From Butyriboletus loyo (Eukaryota; Basidiomycota; Agaricomycetes; Boletales; Boletaceae), in contig JBBPSI010000001.1 of assembly GCA_038093515.1 (NCBI GenBank), forward strand, positions 186,001 through 250,000: a stretch of DNA of 64,000 bases, read 5' to 3'. The notes under the pieces are model-generated. The model did no database searches. It was not told the origin of the DNA and saw only the letters and a program-made list of their open reading frames with translations. The translations under genes were made by a program, and so were the position numbers. Each line of letters begins with the position of its first letter. The first letter of the stretch is position 1. Shown here in pieces: positions 34,501-47,431 of this stretch.

Positions 34501-35654
34501 CCCAGCGTCCTCGGCGATGAATCATTTAACGGAACAGAGATCGTATGCGGGACGGGAACCGACTTTGATACAGGAACAACTGGTAGAGGCGCTGTGAACG
34601 CGTTCCTCTCACGATTTCTCGGAGAGCTGGTGTTGGCCTGGGAGGACAACTGCTCTGCGTGATTTCCTGTACGAGCCTCCGAGGATTGCACTCCTCGAGG
34701 AGAACCAACCGGGATAGAATTATAGGGGTTAACGGAGGAGGGGACTGAATATCGCGTTTCTGCTGAAGGATCCCCGTGGGACATGTAGTCAACTGGGATA
34801 CTTTGGGGGATCAGCTCGGTGGTAAGGTGCTCCTCCGCTTCATGGCGAGATCGAGGCAAGGTTTCAGGTAATTCCTCCTGGTTGGAAGCAATAATAGACA
34901 GAGGAAGGATGTTAGCGTGGCTTCGTTCAGGTGACTCGTCTCCTTCTGCAATGACAGATAGTGTGGTACCACGTTCAGAAGCACGGACAGGTGTTGAGGA
35001 TTCACTTTGTGGATCTCTGGGATAGTGCTGAAGAGAAGCCTGTGGCTCCGGCTCGACTGAAACAGCGCCTCCGGGAATGTCGGTAACCTGAACAGAACTA
35101 GATCGTCTACGAGTCTTCTCTGCTGAGCAATTTAATGTTGAAGGTGAGTCAGTTGGAGACTTCTGTGGTTCTAGTGCATCCTGGACAGATCTGTCCTTGG
35201 CCTGAAGCAGAGCTTTGTGAAAGCTATTGACGAGAATGGCATCTTTCGTAGAGTTAGAGTTGTTGCTCTAGGAATATAATGAAAGGATATCCGCATGAAT
35301 GGAAGAAAACCTACATCCAGTGAAAACAATGCAGTGTTTTTCACTTTTGTAGCCGCCGCGGTAGCTGCTCTAGTTTTACGGTGAATGTTCTTTTTGCGAC
35401 TGGGTGTCTTGACAAGTTCAATTATCGGACTATCGAACTGGAAACTCAACAGTAGTTCCCAAGCAGTAGAGAGCCAGAACTGACGCTTGCTTTGGACCGG
35501 CGAGAATATGTTCGAGATAATCATCGAGAAAGATGAACGCATGGGTCTGGACTTGATCCTCGAATAGCTGGAGACAAGGATCATTGGCCATGGACGCTCG
35601 CACTGAAGCCATCCAGGCATGAATCCCACTTTCTTTCGGGTCAGTGTTCGCCAT
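31590..35654 (-). CDS. Inner centromere protein (INCENP/Sli15/Pic1), chromosomal passenger complex
   Basis: Scaffold that activates Aurora kinase and places the chromosomal passenger complex at centromeres and the spindle midzone. The start MANTDPKESGIHAWMASVR (35654) leads to LQLFEDQVQTHAFIFLDDYL, an N-terminal INCENP segment for Survivin/Borealin-like partners. A very long, low-complexity middle follows (exon reading 34859 to about 32820). Then comes SQVGFFSQATKLVNSMLGGG and a Lys/Glu-rich helix (EEEKRSKEEFEKRKRERE). The C-terminal IN-box for Aurora binding reads INSEYSDSEDEDRVRTFNPP, WAQSPELRQAL and PDDIFGAIRPLRMEEMF. It closes with RTSSANWSG and the stop at 31590-31592. Introns lie near 35280-35420, 32740-32820 and 32530-32590. 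The IN-box identification is strong. Confidence 0.9.
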
Positions 35655-35839
35655 GGTGCAGCGTGTCGACGACTGGCGTGTGGTTTCTCCCTTGAGAGGA
35701 GATGACAAACATGAGCACACAAAACGGGACGCGTCAGTCACATGACCGAATACAACTGCACCGCCACAAGGATCACTCCTGCAGTGCCTGCCGGCTTCAA
35801 CGTGCGCTGCGGGAATAACAAGTAGAGACTTTGACACCC
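35655..35839. promoter_or_regulatory. divergent promoter region INCENP / GRAM protein
   Basis: Only 185 bp separates the two divergent start codons, so regulatory DNA must be shared or overlap the coding sequences. No motif is recognised with confidence. Confidence 0.4.
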
Positions 35840-37943
35840 ATGTCTGAGCTCAGACAAGATCCCCTTGATACTCATGAACATGACCCTCAGGCTATGTCTG
35901 AAGCTCAGCTGCGACAGTTATATGACGAGGAAGAGGTCGAACGATTTATGTCTTTATTCTCAACAGTGCGTTCTACCTCGAGACGGACACACTGCTGGCA
36001 CAAACCCCTCTCAGTATGTTACAGAGGTTAGAATCACCGCCGGTATAGCCAGCACGGAATCCACGGATTTTCATACAGTGGATAGCCTCGATACAATGGC
36101 AGGGAGAGGAACTTCGATTCCTCCTCCTCTCCCTCGTCGTCCCACTGATCGCTCACTTTCAGAGCATATTGCATATGTGAGTCATTGCGGAGATGGATGC
36201 TTTTCTTCCTCTGAATCCGATAGAATTATCTTCTACCATATCTACCTCCAGCTCCAAGTGTCGCGCCCGCGTTAACCCTCAAACACCTGAGTTTAACCAT
36301 CCAAAGACTCTACTTAGCAATATTTCCACCATATCATGCGTTTTTATCGGATTTAGCCAAATTGGCTTTGTGGAAAGATTACCAGCGAAGTTTGAGATAT
36401 TGTATAGTGAGTTTTGATATGAAGGTTTAATTATCCTGCTCCGTTCTCACCTATCCCAAGACGTTCTGGTTTCTGTGGTTTCATGATCTACTTCTTCCTG
36501 CTCTCGTATTCCGGATTGTGTTTGGTCTTCTCCGACGTCGTCTATCGACTTTCCCTACCCTCAAAGAACTACTTGAGCGACGCCAGCATACTGCGCGCGC
36601 ACTCAGGTTTTCGGAGGCAGTTCAACAGCGCCTTTCCGTCACGACACTCGGGCCCATCGAGATGTGGCGCCTTTTCAAGCTATACAAATCGGGGGGAAAA
36701 GGTAACGCGAAGCCCTCTGGTGAATGACACGAATTTAATCTGAACGGACCTCTAATGACTCTGCAGTCACATCTGTTCGCTCAGCCGAAACCGACGAGGA
36801 AGAAAACTTTAAACGTGACATGTCGTATGCCCTGAATGAGTTGGCTGATTTCCATGAGAGAGTCAAAAAGTAATGTCTGTCTGACGATGAAACCCATGTT
36901 CAACCTGAATGATATATAGTACCTTTACCTGGCGTCGCCCAGATGTGTCCCGCCGCTATTTGATTGTAAGTCATTTGTGACTTCCAGTTGTCTGTCTCGC
37001 TAATTACCCTGGAAGCTTTTGATTGTCGTCGGTTTTGGCACTCTTGTCCTCCCGGCGCAGTATGTCGCTAAACTGGTTTACTGGTTTGGAGGCATGCTAT
37101 TTTGGCATGTTATCCCTGTCATTGCGGCTCTTCCGCGAGCAGATAGAACACGGCAGGTACAGTTATTTTCGATGTATCAGTAACTTCATGTCTGCTTTCC
37201 AGAACATCGATCCTGTTTAGAGACGCACCCACCGATGCAGATTACGCTATGGAGTTGATCGCCAAACGTATCGCGACAGGGCAAGATGTTGGCATAGCCT
37301 CGCCGCGGAACCAATCACACCGTACATCCAACGCTTCTGCGAGCACAGATAGCCTCACGCACACGTTATACGGTACTTCCCATGAGGACCAGTCGTCTGA
37401 TGACGGCATAAATTGGAAGAAGTGGGGTGAACGGGTCGCTCGCAGCAAGCTGTTTGTCGAGGAAGGCAGACGATTCTTGTTAGCCCCGGTCCGTAGCCTG
37501 CAGACATTCATATCAGCGCTGGCTCAGCTGCATTAATACTGTAGACCTCGCGAAACCAAATCTCGGGGGAAATTGTTGCCGTCTACCGTTCAGGAACTGA
37601 GGACACACATAGTATACTACTTTTTGCATGCTTTCTATCTCACGCTGAACGCTCTTGATTAGCATTCTTGGCACAACACGCTTCTTGCCCAGGGTTGATC
37701 ACACTGACATCTTCCACCTTGTTTTTCGCGTCCCTCACAGGAGCTCGCGCAAGGCTCGTCATTCCCCGTAACCGATTGCGTGGTGTGAGGAGATCTGGCC
37801 TTATGAAAGGTATCACCATCACATGGGCTCCAGAAGGATTGACGGACGGGGGGGAAGAAGAAAGGTTCCACTGGGTGGGGGATCGTGATGAGTTATTCGC
37901 CAGACTCGTTGGGTCTGATGGGAGACATTGGCTAAGGACGTGA
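35840..37943 (+). CDS. GRAM-domain membrane protein (GRAMD4-like)
   Basis: The start MSELRQDPLDTHEHDP is at 35840. Exons read SEAQLRQLYDEEEVERFMSL, then, after introns, LLPALVFRIVFGLLRRRLST and TTLGPIEMWRLFKLYKSGGK. DEEENFKRDMSYALNELADF, FTWRRPDVSRRYLI and hydrophobic VLPAQYVAKLVYWFGGMLFW with HVIPVIAALP follow, then DAPTDADYAMELIAKRIATG. The final part, HASCPGLITLTSSTLFF and RRSGLMKGITITW with EERFHWVGDRDELFARLVG, is a GRAM (PH-like) domain, ending at 37941-37943. Two or more membrane segments followed by a C-terminal GRAM domain resemble GRAMD4. A role at ER contact sites is inferred from that family only. The intron before the GRAM domain (about 37540-37670) is uncertain. Confidence 0.75.
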
Positions 37944-38186
37944 CATTATTTGGATGGATCAATGTACCACTTCTCGTTCCAATTAAGCGTCCGTGATGGT
38001 GGCTTCGCGCTTGGTTTCTGGTGCTTCCATCTAAATTCACTTTTTAATTTAGACCGCTCCGCAACCGCATACAAGTCATCTACTACCGAGACGCCATTCC
38101 GTTCCTCGGGCCCCCTCCCCTCCCCTTCTGTGTTTTAACAATTCGCATCCTGCGCATTCATTTCGCCCTGGTAATCTAGATTCGTC
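37944..38186. other. GRAM 3' region and REC8 upstream region
   Basis: About 240 bp between tandem plus-strand genes. It should hold the GRAM-gene 3' UTR and the REC8 promoter. No gene is seen. Confidence 0.4.
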
Positions 38187-41100
38187 ATGTTTTTCTCTCC
38201 GGACCTACTGTCAAAAAGAGACAGTGGTTTTGGTCTCCTGTGGTAACGAACCCCTTTGCTGCTATGATCTGGGTTTGAGAGGAACTGATAGTTATATGCG
38301 CAGGCTTGCTGCCACACTTGGGTCTAAATCCGCATTCAAGAAGCTGCCCAAACGTTCTGTGATGACTGCTGACATCTCCCAATTATGCCGACTTATCGCC
38401 ACCCCAGCGGAGCCCCTCGCCCTCCGCCTCTCCTCCAATTTATTGGTTGGTGCTGCTCGGTGGGTAACCACCATGAACAACTTCTTGGCGACGTCTCATG
38501 CTCCTGTTTTCAGTGTATACAGAGGTAGGGTATTCTCAAGAATCAGAACTGTAGTTAACAATTGGTCAGTAAAACAAGAAATTTTCATGTCAGATGTGAC
38601 AACGTGCTTCAACTCTCTCAAACGAGTCGAACATGAATTTCGATCAATGACGTCTTCAGAAGGTCAACTTCAAATGGCGCAACCGAGTGTAAAGTTAGTC
38701 TTGGCTCTTCATGCGTAAATTCATTTACTACATTAAACCTTAGATCGTCTACGGTGACTCTGCGAGCTGATCCAACGACAACACTCTCCCTGGAATTTGA
38801 TGCTATGATCACAGTAGGTGATTTCCCACAGATTCTGTGCGCAAAGATTCTAGTTACTCCTCCAGAACTGGGACGAATACCTGAACCTCGGGGGTGCGTC
38901 CTGCAAGCCAAATACATCGTTTGTATCCTTGACCATTTATAATAACAGCCAACAAGGATGTCGAAGATGACTCTGACGACAACTATTACCCCACAACGGT
39001 GAAAGCGAAAGGGAAAGCTACAATGTCATCTACCCTGCCTCTGAATTCGGACTGTTTCCGTGCAACCGCGTGCACTCTACCAGAGAACCCCGATTTTCTA
39101 CTTGCGAACTCGTTTGATGCATCTTTTGGAGGAAGCGGAACGACGAAGCTTTCGTCTTCTCAAACCGGGGCTTTTGGGTTTGATGATACGTTTGACGGGC
39201 TGGATATCGGGGAGGGGGTCGGGGACGATCTTGTCAGAGAGCTGGGTGAAGGATGGGGGGCAAGTCCAATCAAGGAGAACGTTGCAGAGTAACTCTTTCT
39301 TGATGACATTCGACTCAGGCTGACAAAAGGAAGGAACTTTATACAGGCTCGAGAACCCTTTGGTATGAACTTCGACAACGGGGATTTGGATGATGGGATA
39401 GTAGGATTTGATGGGCTCAGCCAGGTTGTACAGACTCCCCAACCACATACCCTAATCAATTCGATCCAAGACTCGCATATCAAATCAAGTGATAGTATCG
39501 TATCGCTTGCATCCCACTTTACAATAACTTACCCGACATCGTAGTTGGATCCCCCCCTTCGCCTTCTGTCGCTGGCACAACACAGTCAATCGACTTCCAG
39601 ACCGTCGCGCCTGCCTCACGTTCTCCGCCGGCCGAGCTTGCCATACAACATGCGTATACAGGACTAGTCCAACCAGAAAATAATGGGGCCACGTTAAGAA
39701 GGGCCAAACGTATGAGACCCATGCTGGATGTAAGGACAGAGCTTACGGACGAGGAACTCAAGGTGCGCGTCAGCAACTCAACTTGTTCGCCTTACAAACA
39801 CCGCTTGTCTGAAGGACACTCGCATGTATTATTTGAACAAGCAAAACACTATTCGATACGAATTAGAACTCAAGAGATTCGAAAAAAGGCAAGCTGATCT
39901 GATTCATAGTTTGCTATGGGACGTTCCCGGTAGCGGTAAGCCATCAGGAACGGGACCAAAAAAATGAAGCTGAGCCCCACTAGTGCACGCCGAAGAATTG
40001 GTTGACTTCTGGGTTGACCGCTTCAAGGCGCATGTCGAGGCCCGATCTAAACTCTTCGTGGAGCCACAACGTCTGGGTAATATACGTCATAGATAGTGTG
40101 AGTATGCTTCCTAACTGCTCAGGAGACGATATCCCCCGCCAGAAGCGCCGAAAGGTATCTATTTCGCCGTCAAATCCCTATGTGGGAGATAAAGAAGATG
40201 TATCTATGTTGCCCGCCGAGAACTGGCGCACTGAGCAAGAAGCTGTTGTACCGATGGACGGCGGTGGTATGATTGACTTTGACTACAACATAGGTGATCT
40301 CTGACGTGTTTAGAACCCTCATTTACTCAGACTGATATTATGTTCTCCACAGCGAATTGGGGGAATGTCGATGACTATACCCCCAATGCGAAAAATCTAC
40401 GCTCTTCAGAGGTTGCTTCGATATTTGCGTTTCAGATGATGTGCATTGACCTCTTGTTAGGAACCTGGACAAGCTCGCCGTGCCTCTCATCCACCGCCCG
40501 CTTTCGGGGACAATTTGGCTGTCGACGTAGTATCGGACGCCTTTCATTCGCAACGCAGTGCTCCATTTCCGTGGGATATGGTGGGCAGTAGCTCTTCCAT
40601 TTCTGCCCGCGAAGGCGGAATACAGCTACCTACCAGTGATCGGATGAGCGTTGACCATGCGGATGCTAGGCTTCGAGGAAGTTCCACAAGCCGAAGGGGC
40701 AGTTCCTTACCCAGCCTCACCGGGAATTTTCAAGCCGGTGTTGGGTCACCAGCGGTGATTTTACCCACGATCCAAAGCGACGATGATTTCGTATTTGATG
40801 GTGCACCATGAGCTAGATAACCTTGCCTGTACTTACCCAATTTCGCAGTTCCTGGAGACAACCACGTCGCCGAGCCGCAGCAGTCTGAGGCGAATCGCGT
40901 GGCTCTTGAGAAGAACTCCTACAACTTTCTTGAGTCCGTTGTCAGCGCTGTATAACCACGAGATGCATGATCTTGACTTGTGTCTTAGGTATGCAAAAAT
41001 GCAGTATAGGTCGCTTCCAAGTACCCAGTACCTCGTATTCGACGATGTCGTCCCAAAGGCCACCAGCACTGCACGTGTCGCGGCCGCTGCGCTGTACCAT

Positions 41101-41235
41101 TGTCTAGGTGTGTGTCTGCTCCGCGATACAGGTCGACCCACTGAATCTGCATTTCTGGTAGTTCTTGCGACCAAGGACCTCCTGCAGGTGAAGCAAGAGG
41201 AACCGTACGGGCGGATCGACGTCCGCATCATATAG
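38187..41235 (+). CDS. REC8: Meiotic cohesin kleisin REC8
   Basis: Alpha-kleisin that closes the meiotic cohesin ring with Smc1/Smc3 and is cleaved by separase. Exon 1 begins MFFSPDLLSKRDSGFGLLW at 38187. The kleisin N-terminal domain continues LAATLGSKSAFKKLPKRSVM, SQLCRLIATPAEPLALRLSS and then KQEIFMSDV, which contacts Smc3. The middle is poorly conserved and intron-rich (RDEGR-like separase sites were not sought in detail). The C-terminal winged-helix end reads SQFLETTTS, NFLEYAKMQ-like KMQYRSLPSTQYLVFDDVVP, ARVAAAALYHCLGVCLL and QEEPYGRIDVRII, with TAG at 41233-41235. The start sequence separates REC8 from RAD21/SCC1. At least ten introns are likely; the exact structure of 39300-40900 is unresolved. 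Confidence 0.88.
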
Positions 41236-41472
41236 GAGATGTAGACACACTCGGTTGGGAGATTAAAAATGACCTTGTAGGTGGAAGTTATATCAGACTG
41301 GCCTATGGTTTTTGTCAGTCCGAAACCCGCCCGAACAATGAATGTCTTGTTACTGAGCCGTATCATATCGATCTTCACCAGGCCGGCATTTGCCGCTCTG
41401 ATAGCCGGTCAACGTTCTAACAGTACCCCGCTCTAGGCTAAAGGGCTCCAATTTTCGTCCCGTACCATACCG
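41236..41472. other. REC8 3' region and IDI1 upstream region
   Basis: About 240 bp between tandem plus-strand genes, with no recognised gene or repeat. Confidence 0.4.
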
Positions 41473-42393
<921 letters not shown>

Positions 42394-42542
42394 AGTAATG
42401 TGACGCTGTATATATGCACCTGCAAACTGCTCTTGTCAGAGCGAAGTCACGGGGTCGGATTGTTCACCGCCTGCTCCTTCTCAAACCACTTCTTGCCATT
42501 CACCTTGCAGCCCCTGGTGGGCTGTCCCTCCGAGTACGCACC

Positions 42543-45050
42543 ATGTGGCCAACAATCAGTGTTCGCTATTCCCCGCTAGATCGCGGCCCTCTAGCTCTTA
42601 AATATACCCTTGCGAGAAGGGGTAACATCTTTATTATATTACTAGTCTTTGCTCTGGTTATTGTCGTTGGCGCAGCTCGAATTTTCGATCTCCAGGTTGC
42701 CTTTGCATCGAAGCGGCCGCACACTCTCTCGCCCGAGATACCCCCGGAGGGTTCGATATCTTCAGCCACCTCCACCGCGGTAGAACATTCGTTGGATACA
42801 TCCCCGTCACCATATACCCCAACCCATGTACCGGCTACAAGCTTTTCCAAAGAGCACTTGTCTATCGAGGAGATAAAAACAATGGTTTCCCAGACCAGAG
42901 GCTTCTACACACGGGATTACAGTCTCGGGTTAGGCTGGAATAACGCACGTCCACTTTTCCGATTCACCTTCTTTCGTTCTTACAACATTTTCAGGTTCGC
43001 TATATCATAGAAGCTGCTGCATTCCAAGCCAGGCTTTTGAATCGCACCCTGATCCTCCCTTCCTTTGTCTATGCTCGTTCATGTGCATATGAAATGTAAG
43101 TCGTTTAGCAATCCCCCGATGATGTCTTATCCTCCCTACCAGTTCTGTTTGTGCAGACGAAGCTCCCATGCTGAACAAAGGAGACGCGGTTGGCTGGGGA
43201 AACTGGCGCGAGCTCCCGATCGAGCAACAAATGGGCTGGCAAATACCTATCCAGATGATGATCAATATCACACAGTTGAGACGATTTCAACCGATCGTCA
43301 CCACTGCGGAATATCTCCAATACGCCAGACTGCCCCCAACACTCGAAACAACGAGTGGATACTGGAACCGCAGTACATACCACCAGCCTCCGAATCCGTT
43401 CGCGTCACATGGTGACCGTAAGCTCGGAAAACCAACTCTTTTTGTAATCGATAATGCTTGGTACGACCCAGAAGGAGTCACGCGCGTCGACACAGTGCCC
43501 GACACTATGAAGGAGCACGGTGGTTGGATAGATGGAGATATGAACATTGTCCAAGCAAGCCGCTGGGAGAGTCGCGACAATAACGCAGCTCAGCTATTAC
43601 TCAGAAGCCTGCTTCTCGACAAGCACGTAGTCGATTGGGACGAGGCACGAAGTGCCGTTCGAGACTTGGCTGTTCAAATGCCCGAGTCGGTTGACGGATC
43701 TCCATCCAACTTGGAGAGTGATGGGTTTATAGAAGAAGTCTTGAATCAGAATGGCTGGGAGGTCCTATATACCTTCCAAGGCGCGTAAGTGTTCTTGAAG
43801 TACCTTTTCTTGGAACGTTGATTTTTGACTTGGTATAGCGCAGGGATGGACTTCGTCAAACATGTTGTTATGCCCATGCGACAAGTGGCGCAGAGGACCA
43901 GCATACGTGGCTTTATCGAGGATTACCGTCATATAGATGCCGATGTTGTTGTACTTGCAGGCGAGACACATCTTTCCCGAAAGCCTGTTGGTATCCAGAT
44001 ATCTGCTGTTCTACCAGTGGAACTAAACTTTCACAATCTTATCCAGAGTCAAATGCGCTTTACCAGTCAATCAATGCAAGAATTATTCCAGGGCTTGGTG
44101 TTGCATCACGTCGTCCCTCTTGACAAAGTGTACCAGCTCGCGAGGAAATTAGACCTCCGCATATCTGCAATTAACAACGGGCGGCGATGGATGGCCTCCC
44201 ACATCCGTCGAGGAGATTGTAGGTGTACCACACTCGGGTTTAGGCCATTTCGTTGACCCATCATTCTGCAGTCGTAGACGTCGGTTGGGCCTGGGGTGAC
44301 TCACATGAAGGTCACCTCAAACGAGTTATGCAGCACCTTGACGAAGGCCGAAAGTTACTTCAGTCGGAACATCGTCATACTGCGTACTCCATCCCGGGGA
44401 TTACCCCTGACACTTCAATACCTCAACGTGAACCACCGGTACAGGGCGACAAGTAAGTCATAACTTGTGCGCATTCAACCATTGTGCTCCATTACGACAC
44501 GGCCCTTCAGGTTCTTCGTTGCGACAGACGAAGATGATCCAGAGAAATTAGCTTATTTCTCTGAGAATGGAGCAGTTTTGTTCCATGATCTTGTCACCTT
44601 TGAGGATCGACACGAATTCGGTTGGGGTATCTTGTTCTCAGATATCATAGGTCTTGTAGAGCAGGCGACACTCGCACGAGCTTCGTATTTTTACGGCTCG
44701 GCGATGAGTTCGTTCACGGGCGGTGTTTTTAACATGCGGGCAGTACTTGGAGCGGAAGACATCACAGGTTTAGCAGATTGAGCCCCTTGGGTGTTCAATT
44801 TTACACACTCCTATGCTTATTATTATAGCATTCCGATCCTTCATACTTGTACAACGCAGACTTGCTGGCCGTTGTCCACAGGGAACCGTCAACCCCCTCA
44901 GATCTCAAAGTTTCTTATGTACGTCCGGACGTAGCACGCGAGTCCGGTCTGTGGCGCACTCGAACACCGCGGAAAACCCAAACTTCTTTCTTCCCACCGA
45001 ATCCTAAAAACCCAGCACGGGGGAGCGAAACCGCCGCTTCAAGTTTGTAA
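42543..45050 (+). CDS. Type II membrane protein, GDP-fucose protein O-fucosyltransferase-like
   Basis: The start MWPTISVRYSPLDRGPLALK (42543) has a short cytosolic stretch, one hydrophobic anchor (NIFIILLVFALVIVVGAA) and a Ser/Pro-rich stem. This is the topology of Golgi glycosyltransferases. The luminal part opens FYTRDYSLGLGWNN, spliced to VRYIIEAAAFQARLLNRTLI and LPSFVYARSCAYE. Near 44190-44300 the spliced motif SHIRRGDFVDVGWAWGD resembles the sugar-nucleotide motif of O-fucosyltransferase-like enzymes. Later exons give FFVATDEDDPEKLAYF and ASYFYGSAMSSFTGGVFNMR. The last exon reads DPSYLYNADLLAVVHREPST and ends at 45050. Donor and acceptor are unknown; fucose is inferred only from family likeness. 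Its final codons overlap the next gene on the other strand. Confidence 0.72.
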
Positions 45051-46388
45051 CCAAGCGAGCTTATTTCCTGTAGTGCATGGGAAGCAAAGACATTTTTGTC
45101 CAGTTCCGGTGCTATTGAGTGAAAGGATGAGAGATCTTCAAGAGACAATCGTTTGAATGCAGCCGACCTCCAAATGCATTGCGCTTCAGTTCGACGCTGT
45201 AGATCTCCTCTTCACTCGCGCTTTGCGCAGCTATTTTAAACGGCCAAGCGCTACGCAAACGGGGCCCGAGCTGCTCTCCAACACGTCGCGGGGGGCGGAC
45301 AAGGGTCATTTTGTGCCCTGATCGAGACATGTAGGCTATGAAGAAGTCAGAGTCTGGATCCTCTGCCATATCTCGAAATATAAGTTGTGGGTACTGAGCT
45401 ACAGCATCAGTCAGGGAGTTCATGACAGCTCGGTAGGCTCACCGCGTAGCCTGTGTGTAATGAAGTCAGGTATTGATATCCCTGGTTGTAAGACCGTGTT
45501 TAGAGCAACTGCTATTCACTACAGGGGAGAGAAGACGAACGCGACGGCGGAGACAAGTGAACAACTCTGAGATCATTCGCTTTACGCTATGAGTGGAAGA
45601 GTACCGTCAAGGCTAGCGAGGCTTGCATAAACCTCTGCTCACATGATAGCATCGGATCCTGTCGCGCTCCATGGATTTCTGGAGAACATGACGCGCCACG
45701 AGAGAGGGGACGTCATTTGGCTCGACACACCATGGGGCCACATTGGTATGATATGCTCCTTGATCTCGTCCAGTGTATCCTGATATGCTACATTCCCTAG
45801 ACGAAGTTCATTCGTGCTGTGAAACGAGACAAACATGTGGTCTGGAGAGAAGACGGCATGGAGGGGTTGAGGCAGTCAGAGAAGCACGGGCAGGGTCAGG
45901 GGGGTGAAACATTTACCGGGCAGAAAGGTGGGACTGGAGTTTGTGCGCGTGCGAGTTGTTGGCGCCAACCGTTGGCGAGCGCTTGAGCTGGTCCTTGTTC
46001 TCTCAAGGGGGACGGCGGGAAGAGAGTCTGACCGCTTGACTGCATTCTTCTTCAGAGCAGATTTGAGCAGTGGCTTTTCGGAGACGGGCTTGGGCCTGGT
46101 CGTGGATACGCGGTTGGGACGAGGTTTGGGGGTGTGGCCAGCGTCGAGCGTGTCTGGATTTGGGGGTATAAACGGAGTATCTCTGGATGGGGGAGATTGG
46201 CGGGTGGGAGTGGGCTGGGGGAACACGACTTTTTCGCGGGCCCATGGATCGGGTGGCGTGTTGTGGGGAGGACTGCTGTAGGGAGGTTGTGCAGCGGGAT
46301 AGGCGGGACGTGGAGGTTGCTGTGTGTACCCTGGAGGGATGTAGGTATGGTAAGGCTGGCCGTAGTAGGGATAGGCAGGATTGTGCAT
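44915..46388 (-). CDS. Conserved fungal protein of unknown function with Pro/Ser-rich N-terminus
   Basis: The start MHNPAYPYYGQPYHTYIPPG (46388) opens a Pro/Tyr-rich, basic, disordered region to about 45915. Exons then read MFVSFHSTNELRLGNVAYQD, TLDEIKEHIIPMWPHGV, WRVMFSRNPWSATGSDA, MISELFTCLRRR, GYQYLTSLHTGYA and YPQLIFRDMAEDPDSDFFIA. The last are VELKRNAFGG, ISSLGYKLEAAVSLPRAGFL and GGKKEVWVFRG. The stop is at 44915-44917. I recognise this pattern as a family common in Agaricomycetes with no assigned function. The ordered part looks like one small globular domain. Its 3' end overlaps the coding end of the plus-strand fucosyltransferase-like gene by about 136 nt. Confidence 0.7.
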
Positions 46389-46716
46389 TGTGGTCAGGAG
46401 GAGAAGACAGAGAACAGCTCAGCGATAAAGAAACTGCCTGCAGCCTGGTGCATGGCTGGCAGGTCATCAAGTGCACCGACACAACGTGTACGAGACCAAT
46501 TACCATTCTTAGCTGAGACAGACGCCCACGAAGTCGAGAACCGTCGCACCTCCTCGTTGCGCAGACAAGCACCGACGAGCGACCGTCTCGTCGCCGAGCA
46601 ACTCATTCAGCGTCGGTCGCCGACTCCTCGCCGTGCACGACGTACGGGCGTCGCTCTCGTGTCACGTGACAGTAGTACTCTAAGGTTTTCAATCGCTGTC
46701 GGTCCCCATTTCCACC
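46389..46716. promoter_or_regulatory. divergent promoter region, unknown gene / MPC1
   Basis: About 330 bp between two divergent start codons. An open frame of about 200 codons on the plus strand here (46134-46775) is mostly antisense to the unknown gene and has no family likeness. CpG-rich stretches near 46550-46660 fit a promoter; this is inference. Confidence 0.4.
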
Positions 46717-47323
46717 ATGGCTTCCACCTTCTTCACCTGGATCAGGTCTCCAGCAGCCCGCGAATATTTCTTTAGTTAGTGTAATTTCCTCCCAGCTCTC
46801 TCCTCCCAGCTTTCTAACTTGTCTTTCCAGGCACTCATTTCTGGGGACCAGTCAGTCCATCCATGTCCTTTCACTGATCGTACTATACTCCCTTCTTCCA
46901 GGTTGCCAACTTCGGCCTTCCCTTGGCTGCCCTCGCTGATCTGAGCAAGGATGAAGAGGTTATATCCGGCACCATGACTGCCACCCTAGCTTGTTACTCG
47001 TGCGTCTCACCTCCGTGTATTGTGACACCTAGACTGACCCCCCTTTTAAGGTTGGTCTTCACGCGGTTTGGTCAGTATTCTGTCATCCACTCTTCGGAAA
47101 GTTATCGCTGATTCCCATCACAGCCTGGCGAGTGCAACCTCGGAACTACTTGTTGTTCGTATGTCACACAAGCAATGCCATAGCCCAGACTGTTCAAGGG
47201 GCACGGTTTGTCAACTACTGGTATTACGGCGGGCGCGAGAAGAAATACGGCTTGCTTGGAGCTGAGTCGAAAAGCTCGGTCACTCAGACCCTGCAACGAC
47301 TCGGCAAGTCCGATGCAAAATAA
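46717..47323 (+). CDS. MPC1: Mitochondrial pyruvate carrier subunit 1
   Basis: Inner-membrane subunit that, with MPC2/3, imports pyruvate into the matrix. [19 protein letters not shown] at 46717 is followed, after introns, by [39 protein letters not shown], the motif [20 protein letters not shown] and [20 protein letters not shown]. The stop is TAA at 47321-47323. The FWGPVAN-GLP-A and [10 protein letters not shown] segments are characteristic of MPC1. The protein is about 120-130 residues, the usual length. Four short introns are needed. It is convergent with the DNA ligase gene (108 bp between stops). Confidence 0.92.
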
Positions 47324-47431
47324 CCACTAGGTGTGTTCATATATCACTCATATCTGGTGCTTGATGTACCCAAAAAACATGGCTAGACATTGTCGAGTAG
47401 TACAACTGATACGTACTCTCCATGTAAGATA

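Noticed and set aside
46134..46775. 213-codon plus-strand open frame
   Set aside because: It is antisense to the Pro-rich N-terminus of the minus-strand gene and its composition fits a shadow of that repeat-like sequence.
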